A stretch of 27,260 bases of DNA from the NCBI GenBank assembly GCA_012799115.1, contig JAAZLY010000164.1, positions 1 through 27,260 on the forward strand, in the 5' to 3' direction. Under the pieces are notes generated by a model. That model was not told where the DNA came from. It did no database searches and worked only from the letters and a program-made list of their open reading frames with translations. The translations under genes were made by a program, and so were the position numbers. This stretch comes from Bacillota bacterium (GTDB taxonomy: Bacteria > Bacillota > Limnochordia > Darwinibacteriales > Darwinibacteriaceae). Numbering within the stretch: the first letter of the stretch is position 1; every line of letters starts with the position of its first letter. Below, one piece after another: positions 1 through 7,794 of this stretch.

Positions 1-30
1 ACGTACACTCTACTGGAGGCGTTAGAATAA
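1..30 (+). CDS. 3' end of an upstream gene, possibly the metal-binding lipoprotein of the ABC transporter
   Basis: Frame 1 is open from the window edge and reads TYTLLEALE followed by TAA at 28-30. The stop overlaps the ATG of the next gene by one base (TAATG), an arrangement typical of translational coupling. Metal ABC operons of this type usually place a ZnuA/TroA-like solute-binding protein beside the ATPase, and those proteins end in a helix of this character. The assignment rests on context only, because nine residues cannot identify a family. Confidence 0.4.
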   Translation, partial: TYTLLEALE

Positions 31-806
31 TGTCTCATGGCCACGCGACTGAGCTCGCTTTGAAGATCGAAAACCTAACCGCTGGATATCCAGATAATGT
101 GGTTCTGAATGATGTGTCCTGGCAAGTCAGGAAGGGCACTTTAGCGGCAATTATCGGCCCTAATGGTGGAGGAAAGTCCACCCTACTCAAGACGGCCGTT
201 GGTTTGCTATCTCCCTTTAAGTACAAAACCATGGAGCTTCTCGGTCACAGTCCGAAAATCGGCAGAAAGAGAGTTGCTTACCTGCCCCAGCAGGAAGAGG
301 TAGATTGGGATTTCCCCATTACGGTCTTGGAAGTAGTGCTACAAGGACGTTTGGTCAGACAAGGATTGTGGGATCGGTATACCAAGGCAGACTACGCCCT
401 AAGCGATGACTCCCTGCGTTTTTTCGGCCTTGAGAAGTACAGGCACACCCAAGTTGGTTCCCTGAGTGGGGGGCAGAGGCAGAGGGTATTCTTAGCCAGG
501 GCTCTAGTCCAAGAGGCAGACCTTATTCTCCTTGATGAGCCTTCCACCGGTTTGGATGCTAAGGCCCAACATGAGTTGGCCGATTTGTTTCGGATTTTGC
601 GTGACCAGGGTAAGACGATTGTGGCGGCTACCCATGATTTGAACTGTCTCACGGAGTGCTTTGACCATGTCCTTGCCCTTGATGGTTCTGTCCGGGCCTC
701 TGGTAAGCCGCATGAGGTGCTGACGGAGGAGAATATGGTACGTTTATTTGCACGGCACTTTCCGAAAATCGGTGCTGCTGGTGAGGTGACCCTTCATGAA
801 CATTGA
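30..806 (+). CDS. Metal ABC transporter ATP-binding protein (ZnuC/TroB/MntB type)
   Basis: This is the cytoplasmic ATPase of a zinc, manganese or iron importer. Its 258 residues contain, in order, a Walker A loop GPNGGGKST (about residues 43-51), a Q-loop region PQQEEVDWDFPITV typical of the ZnuC/MntB group, the signature LSGGQRQR, a Walker B segment LILLDEPSTGLD and a switch histidine in AATHD. The ATG overlaps the stop of the preceding gene, with GGAGG about 10 bases upstream. The 3' end overlaps the permease gene by 11 bases, so the two are one operon. The metal cannot be decided from the ATPase. The C-terminus ends in HEH but has no extended histidine tract. Confidence 0.93.
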   Translation: MSHGHATELALKIENLTAGYPDNVVLNDVSWQVRKGTLAAIIGPNGGGKSTLLKTAVGLLSPFKYKTMELLGHSPKIGRKRVAYLPQQEEVDWDFPITVLEVVLQGRLVRQGLWDRYTKADYALSDDSLRFFGLEKYRHTQVGSLSGGQRQRVFLARALVQEADLILLDEPSTGLDAKAQHELADLFRILRDQGKTIVAATHDLNCLTECFDHVLALDGSVRASGKPHEVLTEENMVRLFARHFPKIGAAGEVTLHEH

Positions 807-1626
807 TCTCTTATTCGAACCATTTCAGTATGCCTTCATGGTTAGGGCTTTTGTGGGCACAGGCTTAGTGGCTGTTGTCGCCGCCGCAATTGGAGCATTT
901 GTTGTTCTGAAGGGTCTAGCTTTCATGGGAGATGCCATTTCGCACACGGCTTTTACGGGAATAGCTCTGGCACTGATTCTAGGTATCAGCATCTATGTAG
1001 GAGCTTTGTTTTTTGCCATCTTTACAGCCTTGGGGGTTGTCTTCTTGACTCGGATTTCCAGTGTCAAGAACGATACAGCTCTGGCCATCTTATTCACTGG
1101 CGTCTTTGCCCTAGGGATTGCACTATTATCCGGGACACCCGGCTTTGGCGGCGACCTAAATAGCTTGCTCCTGGGATCTGTCATGGCGATTCAGGTGAGA
1201 GAAGTCTACACCTTGGCCGTTGCGGCGGTACTGCTGGGGCTGGTCCTGGCTACGTTCTTTCATCGCTTTGTCCTGGTCTCTTTTGATCCTGTCGGGGCTG
1301 AAGCAGCAGGTTTTCCAGTGGCCTTAGTCCAGAGTGTCCTCTTGATTATGATCGCCTGTGCCATCGTGATTTCCATTCAAGCAGTGGGCGTGATTCTCGT
1401 GGTCGCTCTCTTGATCACTCCCGCCGCAACCGCAAGCTTACTCACAAAGAACCTTAAGACTCTCATCTTACTATCCTCAGCCTTTGGATTATTGTCTTCC
1501 TTTTTTGGATTGTATATCTCCTATTTCTTTGGAGCACCCCCAGGGGCGACAGTAGTCTTGGTCGCAACGGTCTTCTTTGGTTTTGTGTTGGGCGTGCAGA
1601 AGTTGAGGGGAGCTAGGAGTGTTTAG
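796..1626 (+). CDS. ABC-3 family metal transporter permease (ZnuB/TroC/MntC type)
   Basis: This is the membrane subunit that works with the preceding ATPase. It has 276 residues, the usual size for the family, and about eight hydrophobic segments. The early stretch KGLAFMGDAISHTAFTGIA and the later GVILVVALLITPAATA are characteristic of the ABC-3 family. The ATG lies inside the end of the ATPase gene, with GAGGTGA about 7 bases upstream. The stop (1624-1626) is followed immediately by the start of the next gene. Zn, Mn and Fe remain equally possible substrates. Confidence 0.92.
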   Translation: MNIDLLFEPFQYAFMVRAFVGTGLVAVVAAAIGAFVVLKGLAFMGDAISHTAFTGIALALILGISIYVGALFFAIFTALGVVFLTRISSVKNDTALAILFTGVFALGIALLSGTPGFGGDLNSLLLGSVMAIQVREVYTLAVAAVLLGLVLATFFHRFVLVSFDPVGAEAAGFPVALVQSVLLIMIACAIVISIQAVGVILVVALLITPAATASLLTKNLKTLILLSSAFGLLSSFFGLYISYFFGAPPGATVVLVATVFFGFVLGVQKLRGARSV

Positions 1627-2532
1627 ATGTTAGATCATCCCTATGTGCTTGAGACTATAGTGGAGGCCCACGAAGAGGGCATGATGATTAAGGATATCGT
1701 CTATGGACGCTTGGATTTGAGCCGTGGTTTGTTGCGCCGCATGAAACGTGGCGGGGGAGTCTATCTCAACGGTCACAGGGATTTTCTGTCCAGGCGTGTC
1801 AAAGCGGGGGATTGCATCCAAATCGAGTTTTTTGACGAGAAGACAACGATGGAACCGCAGAACATTCCCTTGACGATTGTCTATGAAGACGACTATTTGC
1901 TGATTGTCAATAAGGAGGCTGGCATGGCAGTCCACCCGACAGGGGCGTACCAGGAAGGGACTTTGGCCAATGCGTTGGCCCACTATTGGAGAGAAATCGG
2001 TCTGGATACGAAGGTGCGGCTTGTACACAGGATTGACAAGGATACTTCTGGCCTTATTATGGTAGCCAAAGAACCCTATACTCTGCAAAGACTCCTAAAA
2101 CAACTTAAGACACGGCAACTAAAACGTGAGTATCTGGCCCTTGTCGAAGGTCAACTCCCCAATTCACAAGGGGTACTATCCATGGCCATTGGTCGGTCCA
2201 TGGATCATGGTGTGAAAAGGGCTGTTACAGAAGGGGGCAAGGAAGCGAGGACAGTCTATGAGGTCTTGTCGATTCGCCCTCGAGCAACCCTCTTGCGAGC
2301 CCGTTTAGAAAGTGGTCGCACACATCAAATTCGGGTTCATTTTGCTGAGCTAGGTCATCCACTGTTGGGCGATCCACTGTATAGTCAGGCAATGCCCGAA
2401 ATTGCAGGTCAAGCGCTCCATGCTTGGCGTCTGGAATTTATTCATCCTAGGACGGAGCAAAGGCATGTTATTACGGTCCCAATGCCAGATGAGATGCTGA
2501 ACTTGTGGAAAATGTACCGGGAGGAGACATAA
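1627..2532 (+). CDS. RluA-family pseudouridine synthase
   Basis: The enzyme isomerises uridine to pseudouridine in structured RNA, usually 23S rRNA. Its 301 residues start with an S4-like RNA-binding segment (roughly residues 15-75, with SRGLLRRMKRGGGVYLNG). The catalytic domain follows and carries the RluA motif HRIDKDTSGLIMVAK, in which the first aspartate is the catalytic residue. Downstream are the conserved stretches ESGRTHQIRVH and GHPLLGDPLY. The ATG follows the permease stop directly. Co-transcription with a metal transporter is probably incidental. The exact RNA target (RluD-like or YlyB-like) cannot be told from sequence. Confidence 0.93.
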   Translation: MLDHPYVLETIVEAHEEGMMIKDIVYGRLDLSRGLLRRMKRGGGVYLNGHRDFLSRRVKAGDCIQIEFFDEKTTMEPQNIPLTIVYEDDYLLIVNKEAGMAVHPTGAYQEGTLANALAHYWREIGLDTKVRLVHRIDKDTSGLIMVAKEPYTLQRLLKQLKTRQLKREYLALVEGQLPNSQGVLSMAIGRSMDHGVKRAVTEGGKEARTVYEVLSIRPRATLLRARLESGRTHQIRVHFAELGHPLLGDPLYSQAMPEIAGQALHAWRLEFIHPRTEQRHVITVPMPDEMLNLWKMYREET

Positions 2533-2535
2533 GTG

Positions 2536-2964
2536 ATGTTGGAAGTCAATCGGGAAATGGTCTGGAAGGGGACAAAGACCGGTCTACACACGACCTGGGA
2601 GTTAGGCAAGGTCGTGGTGCCTACCGCAATGCTTGTGGCGGTTTTTCGTGCGAGCGGACTCTTGGATAGTATTACTGCTCTTTTTGCTCCGTATATGGGG
2701 TATCTTGGGCTTTCAGGGGAAGCAGCCATCGTCCTTTTTAGCGGTTATTTCGTCAATCTCTATGCAGCAGCAGGAAGTATCATGGCTTTGAATCTCACCA
2801 TTAAGGAGATCACAATTTGCTCCGTTATGTTGGGTTTTTGTCACTCGCTCCTAGTGGAACTGCCCATTAGTCAGAAGGCAGGTAGTCCTCTAGGCTACAT
2901 TTTCATCATCCGTCTCGCTTGCTCGTTAGCCGTTGGTTGGCTTCTGGGGGTGGTCTTGCCATGA
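2536..2964 (+). CDS. Gate-domain (nucleoside-recognition) membrane protein, first of a pair
   Basis: A 142-residue integral membrane protein with about four hydrophobic segments. The polar-interrupted stretch LFSGYFVNLYAAAGSIMAL resembles the Gate (nucleoside recognition) fold found in SpmA/SpmB and related proteins. Transport substrate and function are unknown. I prefer ATG 2536 over the adjacent GTG 2533 because GGGAGGAG (2519-2526) then lies 9 bases upstream. The stop overlaps the next start as ATGA. The next gene encodes a second Gate protein of similar size, so the two probably form a heteromeric complex comparable to the SpmA-SpmB pair, although both are shorter than those. Confidence 0.75.
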   Translation: MLEVNREMVWKGTKTGLHTTWELGKVVVPTAMLVAVFRASGLLDSITALFAPYMGYLGLSGEAAIVLFSGYFVNLYAAAGSIMALNLTIKEITICSVMLGFCHSLLVELPISQKAGSPLGYIFIIRLACSLAVGWLLGVVLP

Positions 2965-3428
2965 ATATTCTGTGGGAAGGCTTTGTCCAGGGTCTGCGCG
3001 GACTTTGGACCGTTGCTTTAATTGTCATCCCCCTTATGATTGTGTTGGAGATCGGTGAACGCAACGGTCTTCTGCAAAAGCTAAATCGACTGATGGCAAG
3101 ACCCTTTAAGGTTATTGGTTTAGGTGAAGAAGGGGCCTTTCCTGTGGTGGTGGCCGTGGTTTTTGGCATAACATATGGTTCGGGTTTGATCATTAATCAC
3201 GTACGCACGGGGAAAGTAGGGCCCAAAGAAGCCCGTGTTGTGGGCACCTTTATAGCTATAGCTCATGCCTTAATCGAGGACACCATCCTCTTTTGGGTCC
3301 TTGGTGCCCCCATACTTCTGCTAGTGGTTCCTCGTGTGCTCTTGGCCTACATCATGTCCTATATCGTGTACCGATTTTCGTCAGGGCTGAACTCATCCGA
3401 CAGAGACAATCTCCAGGCTGTGGATTAG
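2961..3428 (+). CDS. Gate-domain (nucleoside-recognition) membrane protein, second of a pair
   Basis: A 155-residue membrane protein beginning MNILWEGFVQGLRGLW. It has hydrophobic segments near residues 12-30, 55-75, 95-115 and 120-140. The segment PVVVAVVFGITYGSGLII is the Gate-type half-membrane signature. The frame is open to 2919, but ATG 2961 overlaps the upstream stop (ATGA) and gives a typical N-terminus, so I use it. The last 36 bases overlap the 3' end of the convergent gene on the minus strand. Function is unknown. The paired arrangement suggests a channel or transporter made of two half-size subunits. Confidence 0.75.
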   Translation: MNILWEGFVQGLRGLWTVALIVIPLMIVLEIGERNGLLQKLNRLMARPFKVIGLGEEGAFPVVVAVVFGITYGSGLIINHVRTGKVGPKEARVVGTFIAIAHALIEDTILFWVLGAPILLLVVPRVLLAYIMSYIVYRFSSGLNSSDRDNLQAVD

Positions 3429-4523
3429 CCAGTTCTCTGTGCCCGGTTCTAGACCAAGGTGCAAGAGGAACTTCGTGTCCTCTGTGTGAGGCACGAAGAG
3501 CGTTATGATAAATGGAACTAAGACCTCACTTGCAGTCGTGACTGTCCAGTCTTCAGTAGCATTGAGACTCAAGAAGAATTCGACTACTTGTTCTTGCCCT
3601 TGGGCGATATCTTCCGCGATCGACAAGAGAAGTTGGTCGCGTTTTTCTTCTTGGACAAGGAGGCGTAGGTCGTTGACAAAAGACTCTATAGAGGGCAGAA
3701 GCTCGGATGGAACTTGCGCCCCTTGGGGTGTCATCTGAAAACTCTGCAATACCAGACGACCCTGACTTTCTTGCCAGACAACGGAAGCCTCGTAAACATA
3801 GCCCCGTTCTGTTTTTAAAAGGAAAGTGAACGGATCCTGCAGTTCACTGGAGATGGAACCATAGGATGGTGGAATGCTTGCGAGATACCTTGCTAGTCCA
3901 GTCTCCTTTAGAGACGGGCTGAGCAACGCCTCAATCTCTGTAACATGCCTCTGATTCACAGCACTGGTCAGTCTGGCTAGCTGCATCTGGATTCTGGAGG
4001 AGAGTTCGTCCTGTACTGGGATAACCGGTGCGACATCTTCGGCTAAGGCTGCAGTTGTGTCCCGAATTACAAGTGACGGATACATTGGGGCTTGACTTTG
4101 CCAGTTTACGATCTCCCAGCTATCAGGTAGAACCAAGTCGATCTGTGCGTTCTCAAAGGGGAAGGAGAACTCCGGGAACCAGAGAGTACTTCGATCCAGG
4201 AGGTACTGGGAACCCTGTAGATCCAAGAAACCCTCATAGGCAAAGCTTAGCACCTGTGGTCGTACCTGTCGTAAGGATAGGGAGACCATCGTGCCGTGCA
4301 TACCCCGCTGTACATTATACTCTTGTAGCTCATCCGCCCAAAGTTCCGTAATTTGAACTCCGGGGAAAAGCATGAATGAGGGGGAAGCAATGGCTGGTCG
4401 AATCGTCACTTCCCCTTGCACCCGCAAGAAACCGCTTTCTGGCAAGAAGAAAACACTCACTTCCGCAGAAGCCGTTCCCCCTAGTAATAGGAGCAAACAA
4501 AGTATCACCAATCCTTTTTTCAT
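3393..4523 (-). CDS. Secreted or surface protein of unknown function
   Basis: A 376-residue protein that I do not recognise. It starts MKKGLVILCLLLLLGG and continues TASA, a standard signal peptide with a probable cleavage after ASA near residue 20. The mature part is rich in beta-type segments (roughly residues 21-180) and is followed by a more helical, acidic region. No catalytic motif is visible. The frame is open upstream to 4706, but ATG 4523 has GGAGATGGAG before it, gives the signal peptide, and overlaps the GNAT stop as ATGA. It is therefore translated with the acetyltransferase. Its end overlaps the convergent Gate-protein gene by 36 bases. Confidence 0.7.
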   Translation of the reverse strand: MKKGLVILCLLLLLGGTASAEVSVFFLPESGFLRVQGEVTIRPAIASPSFMLFPGVQITELWADELQEYNVQRGMHGTMVSLSLRQVRPQVLSFAYEGFLDLQGSQYLLDRSTLWFPEFSFPFENAQIDLVLPDSWEIVNWQSQAPMYPSLVIRDTTAALAEDVAPVIPVQDELSSRIQMQLARLTSAVNQRHVTEIEALLSPSLKETGLARYLASIPPSYGSISSELQDPFTFLLKTERGYVYEASVVWQESQGRLVLQSFQMTPQGAQVPSELLPSIESFVNDLRLLVQEEKRDQLLLSIAEDIAQGQEQVVEFFLSLNATEDWTVTTASEVLVPFIITLFVPHTEDTKFLLHLGLEPGTENWLIHSLEIVSVG

Positions 4524-4969
4524 ATCTCCATCTCCTCGGCATGTTCCCCTTGGTAACGCATGGTGCGGTGGGGAATTCCAGCATCCAAAAATAGCGGCCC
4601 TTCCGCTAGAAATCCTAGTCGCTCGTAGAAATTCAGAGCCTGAACCTGAGCTCCCAAGAGAATCTCTTTCATCTGCATCTCCTTGGCGATCTGAACTATA
4701 TGACAAATCAGCCCGCTGCCTAGACCAAGGCCTCGAAAGGACTTGAGGATTGCGACTCGGCCGATTATACCGGTCTTATCATTGTTCACCAGCCGTCCGG
4801 TGCCCACCAAGGTGTCTCCAGAAAATACTCCAAAGTGCTTTGCTGTCAGATCCCAGCTGTCGTGCTCCTCTTCTAAAGGGACCTTTTGTTCTTCCACAAA
4901 GACTTCGATCCGGATTCTGAGAGCTTGTGATAACTCGTATTGTTTCAGTTCTCGATATGTGATAGACAA
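4520..4969 (-). CDS. GNAT family N-acetyltransferase (YjcF-like)
   Basis: A 149-residue acetyl-CoA-dependent acyltransferase. The N-terminal RIEVFVEEQKVPLEEEHD is typical of the YjcF/ElaA-like branch. The acetyl-CoA pyrophosphate loop is visible as VAILKSFRGLGLGSGLI (the RxxGxG pattern), and the late NFYERLGF is the usual motif B region. The start is TTG at 4967-4969, supported by AAGGAGG 7-8 bases upstream and by the absence of a better start. The gene is divergent from the aminotransferase fusion and coupled to the secreted protein downstream. The acceptor substrate is unknown. Confidence 0.87.
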   Translation of the reverse strand: MSITYRELKQYELSQALRIRIEVFVEEQKVPLEEEHDSWDLTAKHFGVFSGDTLVGTGRLVNNDKTGIIGRVAILKSFRGLGLGSGLICHIVQIAKEMQMKEILLGAQVQALNFYERLGFLAEGPLFLDAGIPHRTMRYQGEHAEEMEI

Positions 4970-5018
4970 GGGCGAGCCTCCTTGCGATGATCCTACCTGT
5001 TATGTTTTGTCTTTTCTG

Positions 5019-5047
5019 TTGAAATACCTGCCTCGACTTGCTATAAT
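5019..5047 (+). promoter_or_regulatory. SigA promoter for the aminotransferase-reductase gene
   Basis: TTGAAA at 5019-5024 and TATAAT at 5042-5047 are separated by exactly 17 bases. TG one base before the -10 makes it an extended -10. The start codon lies 45 bases downstream. The GTGCAC/GTGTGCGC-rich stretch after the -10 could hold a regulator site, but I cannot assign one. Confidence 0.8.
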
Positions 5048-5091
5048 TACAATGTGCACAAAGTGTGCGCAATATTTCGGGGAGGTTAGAG

Positions 5092-7683
5092 ATGCATCCA
5101 TACATAGAGTTTGTCAACCCCCATTTAGGACGATTGTTGACGGAGATTGGCCTGAACAAAAGGTTTCTTAGGGGAACCGGAGTCTATCTATACGACGACG
5201 AGCAAACAGAATACCTTGACTGCATTGCTGCCTATGGGGCACTACCTTTTGGCTATAACCCACCTGAGATATGGCAGGCTTTGCGTGATGTTGAGCTAGG
5301 TCAAGAACCGAGCTTCGTCCAACCTTCTTTGCTCGAGGCGGCAGGGCAGCTTGCTGCTCGGCTGATTGAGGTTGCACCTACAGGCTTGAAGCATGTAACC
5401 TTCGCTAATAGCGGGGCTGAGGCGGTGGAAGCCGCCCTAAAACTTTGCCGGGTCAAGACTGGCAAGGGGACCATCTTATCGACAAACAACAGCTTTCATG
5501 GAAAGACCCTAGGAGCTTTGTCAGCGACGGGTAATGAGCATTATCAGAAGGGATTTGGAGCTCCTACACAAGGGTTCGCTCACATACCTTATGGCGATGC
5601 GGATGCTTTAGAACAATATCTCCAAGATTTCGCTCATGATACCGCCGCATTTATTGTAGAACCAATTCAAGGCGAGGGTGGCATCGTTGAGCCTCCCTTA
5701 GGATATCTGAAACAGGTTCAGGAAGTATGCGAAAGATACGGCGTACTTACCATTTTTGACGAGATTCAAACGGGTCTGGGCCGAACGGGAGCTATGTTCG
5801 CCTGTGAACGAGAAGGCGTCACGCCTGATTGCATGGTTATCGCCAAAGCCCTTGGCGGTGGATTGGTTCCCATCGGAGCAATGCTTTGTAAGGAGAGCGT
5901 TTACACCGAGGACTTTGGCTTGAAACATTCCTCTACCTTCGCTGGAAACTCATTGGGTTGCCGCGTGGGGCTTGCAGTCTTGGAGCTACTCACCCGCGAA
6001 GGGAGTATGCTCATTCAGGAGGTTGAGCGCAAGGGAGCGAAACTCAAGGCCGGTTTGGAAGAAGTGGCTCTCCGTCATCCGACGATCATTAGGAAGATTA
6101 GGGGCAGAGGGTTGATGTTGGGGATTGAGTTTGTTAACTCGAAGGAGTCCTATCCCCACAGCCTGCTAGGTGTTATGGCTGAACAGGAGCTCTTAACACC
6201 AATGATCTCGTCTTACTTGTTGAATGTCGAAAAACTACGCGTGGCCCCGACCCTGAACGGGGCGAGCGTCATTCGAATCGAGCCGGCTCTGGTAATTACT
6301 GACGAGCAGATCGAGCGGGTAATCTCTGCCGTGGAGAAAGCCGCCACGATGCTCACCCACAAGAACACCGCAGCCTTTCTTGGGCATCTCATCGGCTACA
6401 CTCCTTCGGACCTACCTGAGGTAGATAGTGAATCAAGAGAGGCCTCTACTGTAACACCGCAGCCAGGAGATGGTCGCTTTGCCTTTTTGGTCCATCCCAT
6501 TGATTTGAATAACTACAGCGAGTTTGATGAAAGTCTGGCATCCCTTAGTGCCGAACAGCTCGAGGACCTCAGTTCTCGCTGGAATGATATGGTGGAGCCG
6601 TTTGTCGTTAGCTCTAGTCGAATTATCGATGAGACAGGACAGAGCGCCTATGGCGACTTTATTTGTGTTCCCAGGACCGCAGACCAACTCTTAGCGGATC
6701 CCCAGGGATCCCTCGAGGAGATTGCCGCTGCAGTCCAACTAGCGGCTGACAGAGGAGCTAAGATTGTCGGATTAGGAGCCTATACCTCTGTAGTGACCAT
6801 GGGAGGGCGGCAACTCTTGCCCTATAGTGATGTGGCCCTGACTACGGGAAATAGTTACACAGTTGTCTCTGGTGTAGAGGCCGTTGTGGCCGCAGCGAAG
6901 CGTCTGGACATAGATCTACAAGTGGCGACTGGACTCGTTGTTGGTGCAGGGGGAGCCATTGGCAAAGCTCTGGCTGTACTGCTCGCCGAAGAAGTCCACC
7001 GCCTGATCCTAGTTGGTAATCCGGCGCGACCCGAAAAGAGCGAACACCGTATGTTAAAGGTCGTAGTTGAAGTCCTAAGACATCTCAAGAGCCTAGGAGA
7101 CGCAGGGCATTCTTTTGCTCCAGAGAGTTTAGGCGCATATGTTTGCCGCCTGCAAGATCTTCCTGCAGCTGATGATTCGCTCTCTTTGTGGATAGACTAC
7201 GCAAGGGGACTTTTGGACCAGGGGGCACCTATCGCAATCACCGTTGACAGAGAGAAGTATCTGTCTGAAGCCGATGTAATTATGGTTGCCACAAGTAGTC
7301 TAGAACGATTGATTACACCAGAGAATTTGAAGCAGGGGGCGGTTGTGTGTGACATGTCACGCCCAAGTAATGTGAGCGAAGAAGTCTTGGCGAGGCGCCC
7401 CGATGTCTTGGTGATCGATGGTGGAGTGATCAGCATGCCCAATTGCCCCGATCTGGGTTGGAATTTCGGATTTGAACAAGGGACTGGGTTTGCCTGTATG
7501 TCGGAGACTATTATGCTTGCCTTAGAGAAGGATTACGAACATACGAGTTTAGGAGCTGATCTGAACCTGAAACAGCTGGAGATGATGCGTCAGCTCGCTT
7601 CCAAACAAGGGTTTTCCTTAGCTGGATTTAGGAACTTTGATCGACCACTTGATGAAAGTGTCTGGAATCGAGTTCGAAGGTAG
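5092..7683 (+). CDS. Class III aminotransferase fused to an acyl-ACP-reductase-like domain
   Basis: An 863-residue two-domain protein. Residues about 1-420 form a class III PLP aminotransferase of the ornithine/GABA type. The cofactor segment is FANSGAEAVEAALKL, the PLP aspartate lies in IFDEIQTGLGRTG, and the Schiff-base lysine is Lys252 in IAKALGGG. Residues about 460-850 resemble the aldehyde-forming acyl-ACP reductase of cyanobacteria: a GLGAYTSVV and TTGNSYT region, a Rossmann loop GAGGAIGKA near 617-625, a conserved cysteine at 753 in VVCDMSRPSN where the acyl-enzyme cysteine is expected, and VIDGGVISMP. The inferred chemistry is thioester reduction to an aldehyde followed by transamination to an amine. 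Start ATG 5092 has GGGGAGG 6 bases upstream. A terminator follows the gene. Confidence 0.83.
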   Translation: MHPYIEFVNPHLGRLLTEIGLNKRFLRGTGVYLYDDEQTEYLDCIAAYGALPFGYNPPEIWQALRDVELGQEPSFVQPSLLEAAGQLAARLIEVAPTGLKHVTFANSGAEAVEAALKLCRVKTGKGTILSTNNSFHGKTLGALSATGNEHYQKGFGAPTQGFAHIPYGDADALEQYLQDFAHDTAAFIVEPIQGEGGIVEPPLGYLKQVQEVCERYGVLTIFDEIQTGLGRTGAMFACEREGVTPDCMVIAKALGGGLVPIGAMLCKESVYTEDFGLKHSSTFAGNSLGCRVGLAVLELLTREGSMLIQEVERKGAKLKAGLEEVALRHPTIIRKIRGRGLMLGIEFVNSKESYPHSLLGVMAEQELLTPMISSYLLNVEKLRVAPTLNGASVIRIEPALVITDEQIERVISAVEKAATMLTHKNTAAFLGHLIGYTPSDLPEVDSESREASTVTPQPGDGRFAFLVHPIDLNNYSEFDESLASLSAEQLEDLSSRWNDMVEPFVVSSSRIIDETGQSAYGDFICVPRTADQLLADPQGSLEEIAAAVQLAADRGAKIVGLGAYTSVVTMGGRQLLPYSDVALTTGNSYTVVSGVEAVVAAAKRLDIDLQVATGLVVGAGGAIGKALAVLLAEEVHRLILVGNPARPEKSEHRMLKVVVEVLRHLKSLGDAGHSFAPESLGAYVCRLQDLPAADDSLSLWIDYARGLLDQGAPIAITVDREKYLSEADVIMVATSSLERLITPENLKQGAVVCDMSRPSNVSEEVLARRPDVLVIDGGVISMPNCPDLGWNFGFEQGTGFACMSETIMLALEKDYEHTSLGADLNLKQLEMMRQLASKQGFSLAGFRNFDRPLDESVWNRVRR

Positions 7684-7688
7684 GATGA

Positions 7689-7711
7689 CCGGGAGATGTT
7701 CTCCCGGTTTT
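7689..7711 (+). terminator. Rho-independent terminator after the fusion gene
   Basis: An 8-bp perfect stem, CCGGGAGA (7689-7696) with TCTCCCGG (7700-7707), closes a 3-base loop and is followed by TTTTCT. It lies 6 bases after the stop codon and separates this gene from the DegT gene. Confidence 0.85.
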
Positions 7712-7794
7712 CTATTGGTGCAGGTGCAGGATAACAGGAATTCTTGAAACGATCCAGAACACATAAGATGGAAAATGGAATGGGGATGAAAGCC

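Noticed and set aside
4743..5171. 142-codon plus-strand frame between the GNAT gene and the fusion gene
   Set aside because: It is antisense to the GNAT gene, crosses the clear SigA promoter and overlaps the start of the fusion gene. No conserved motif.
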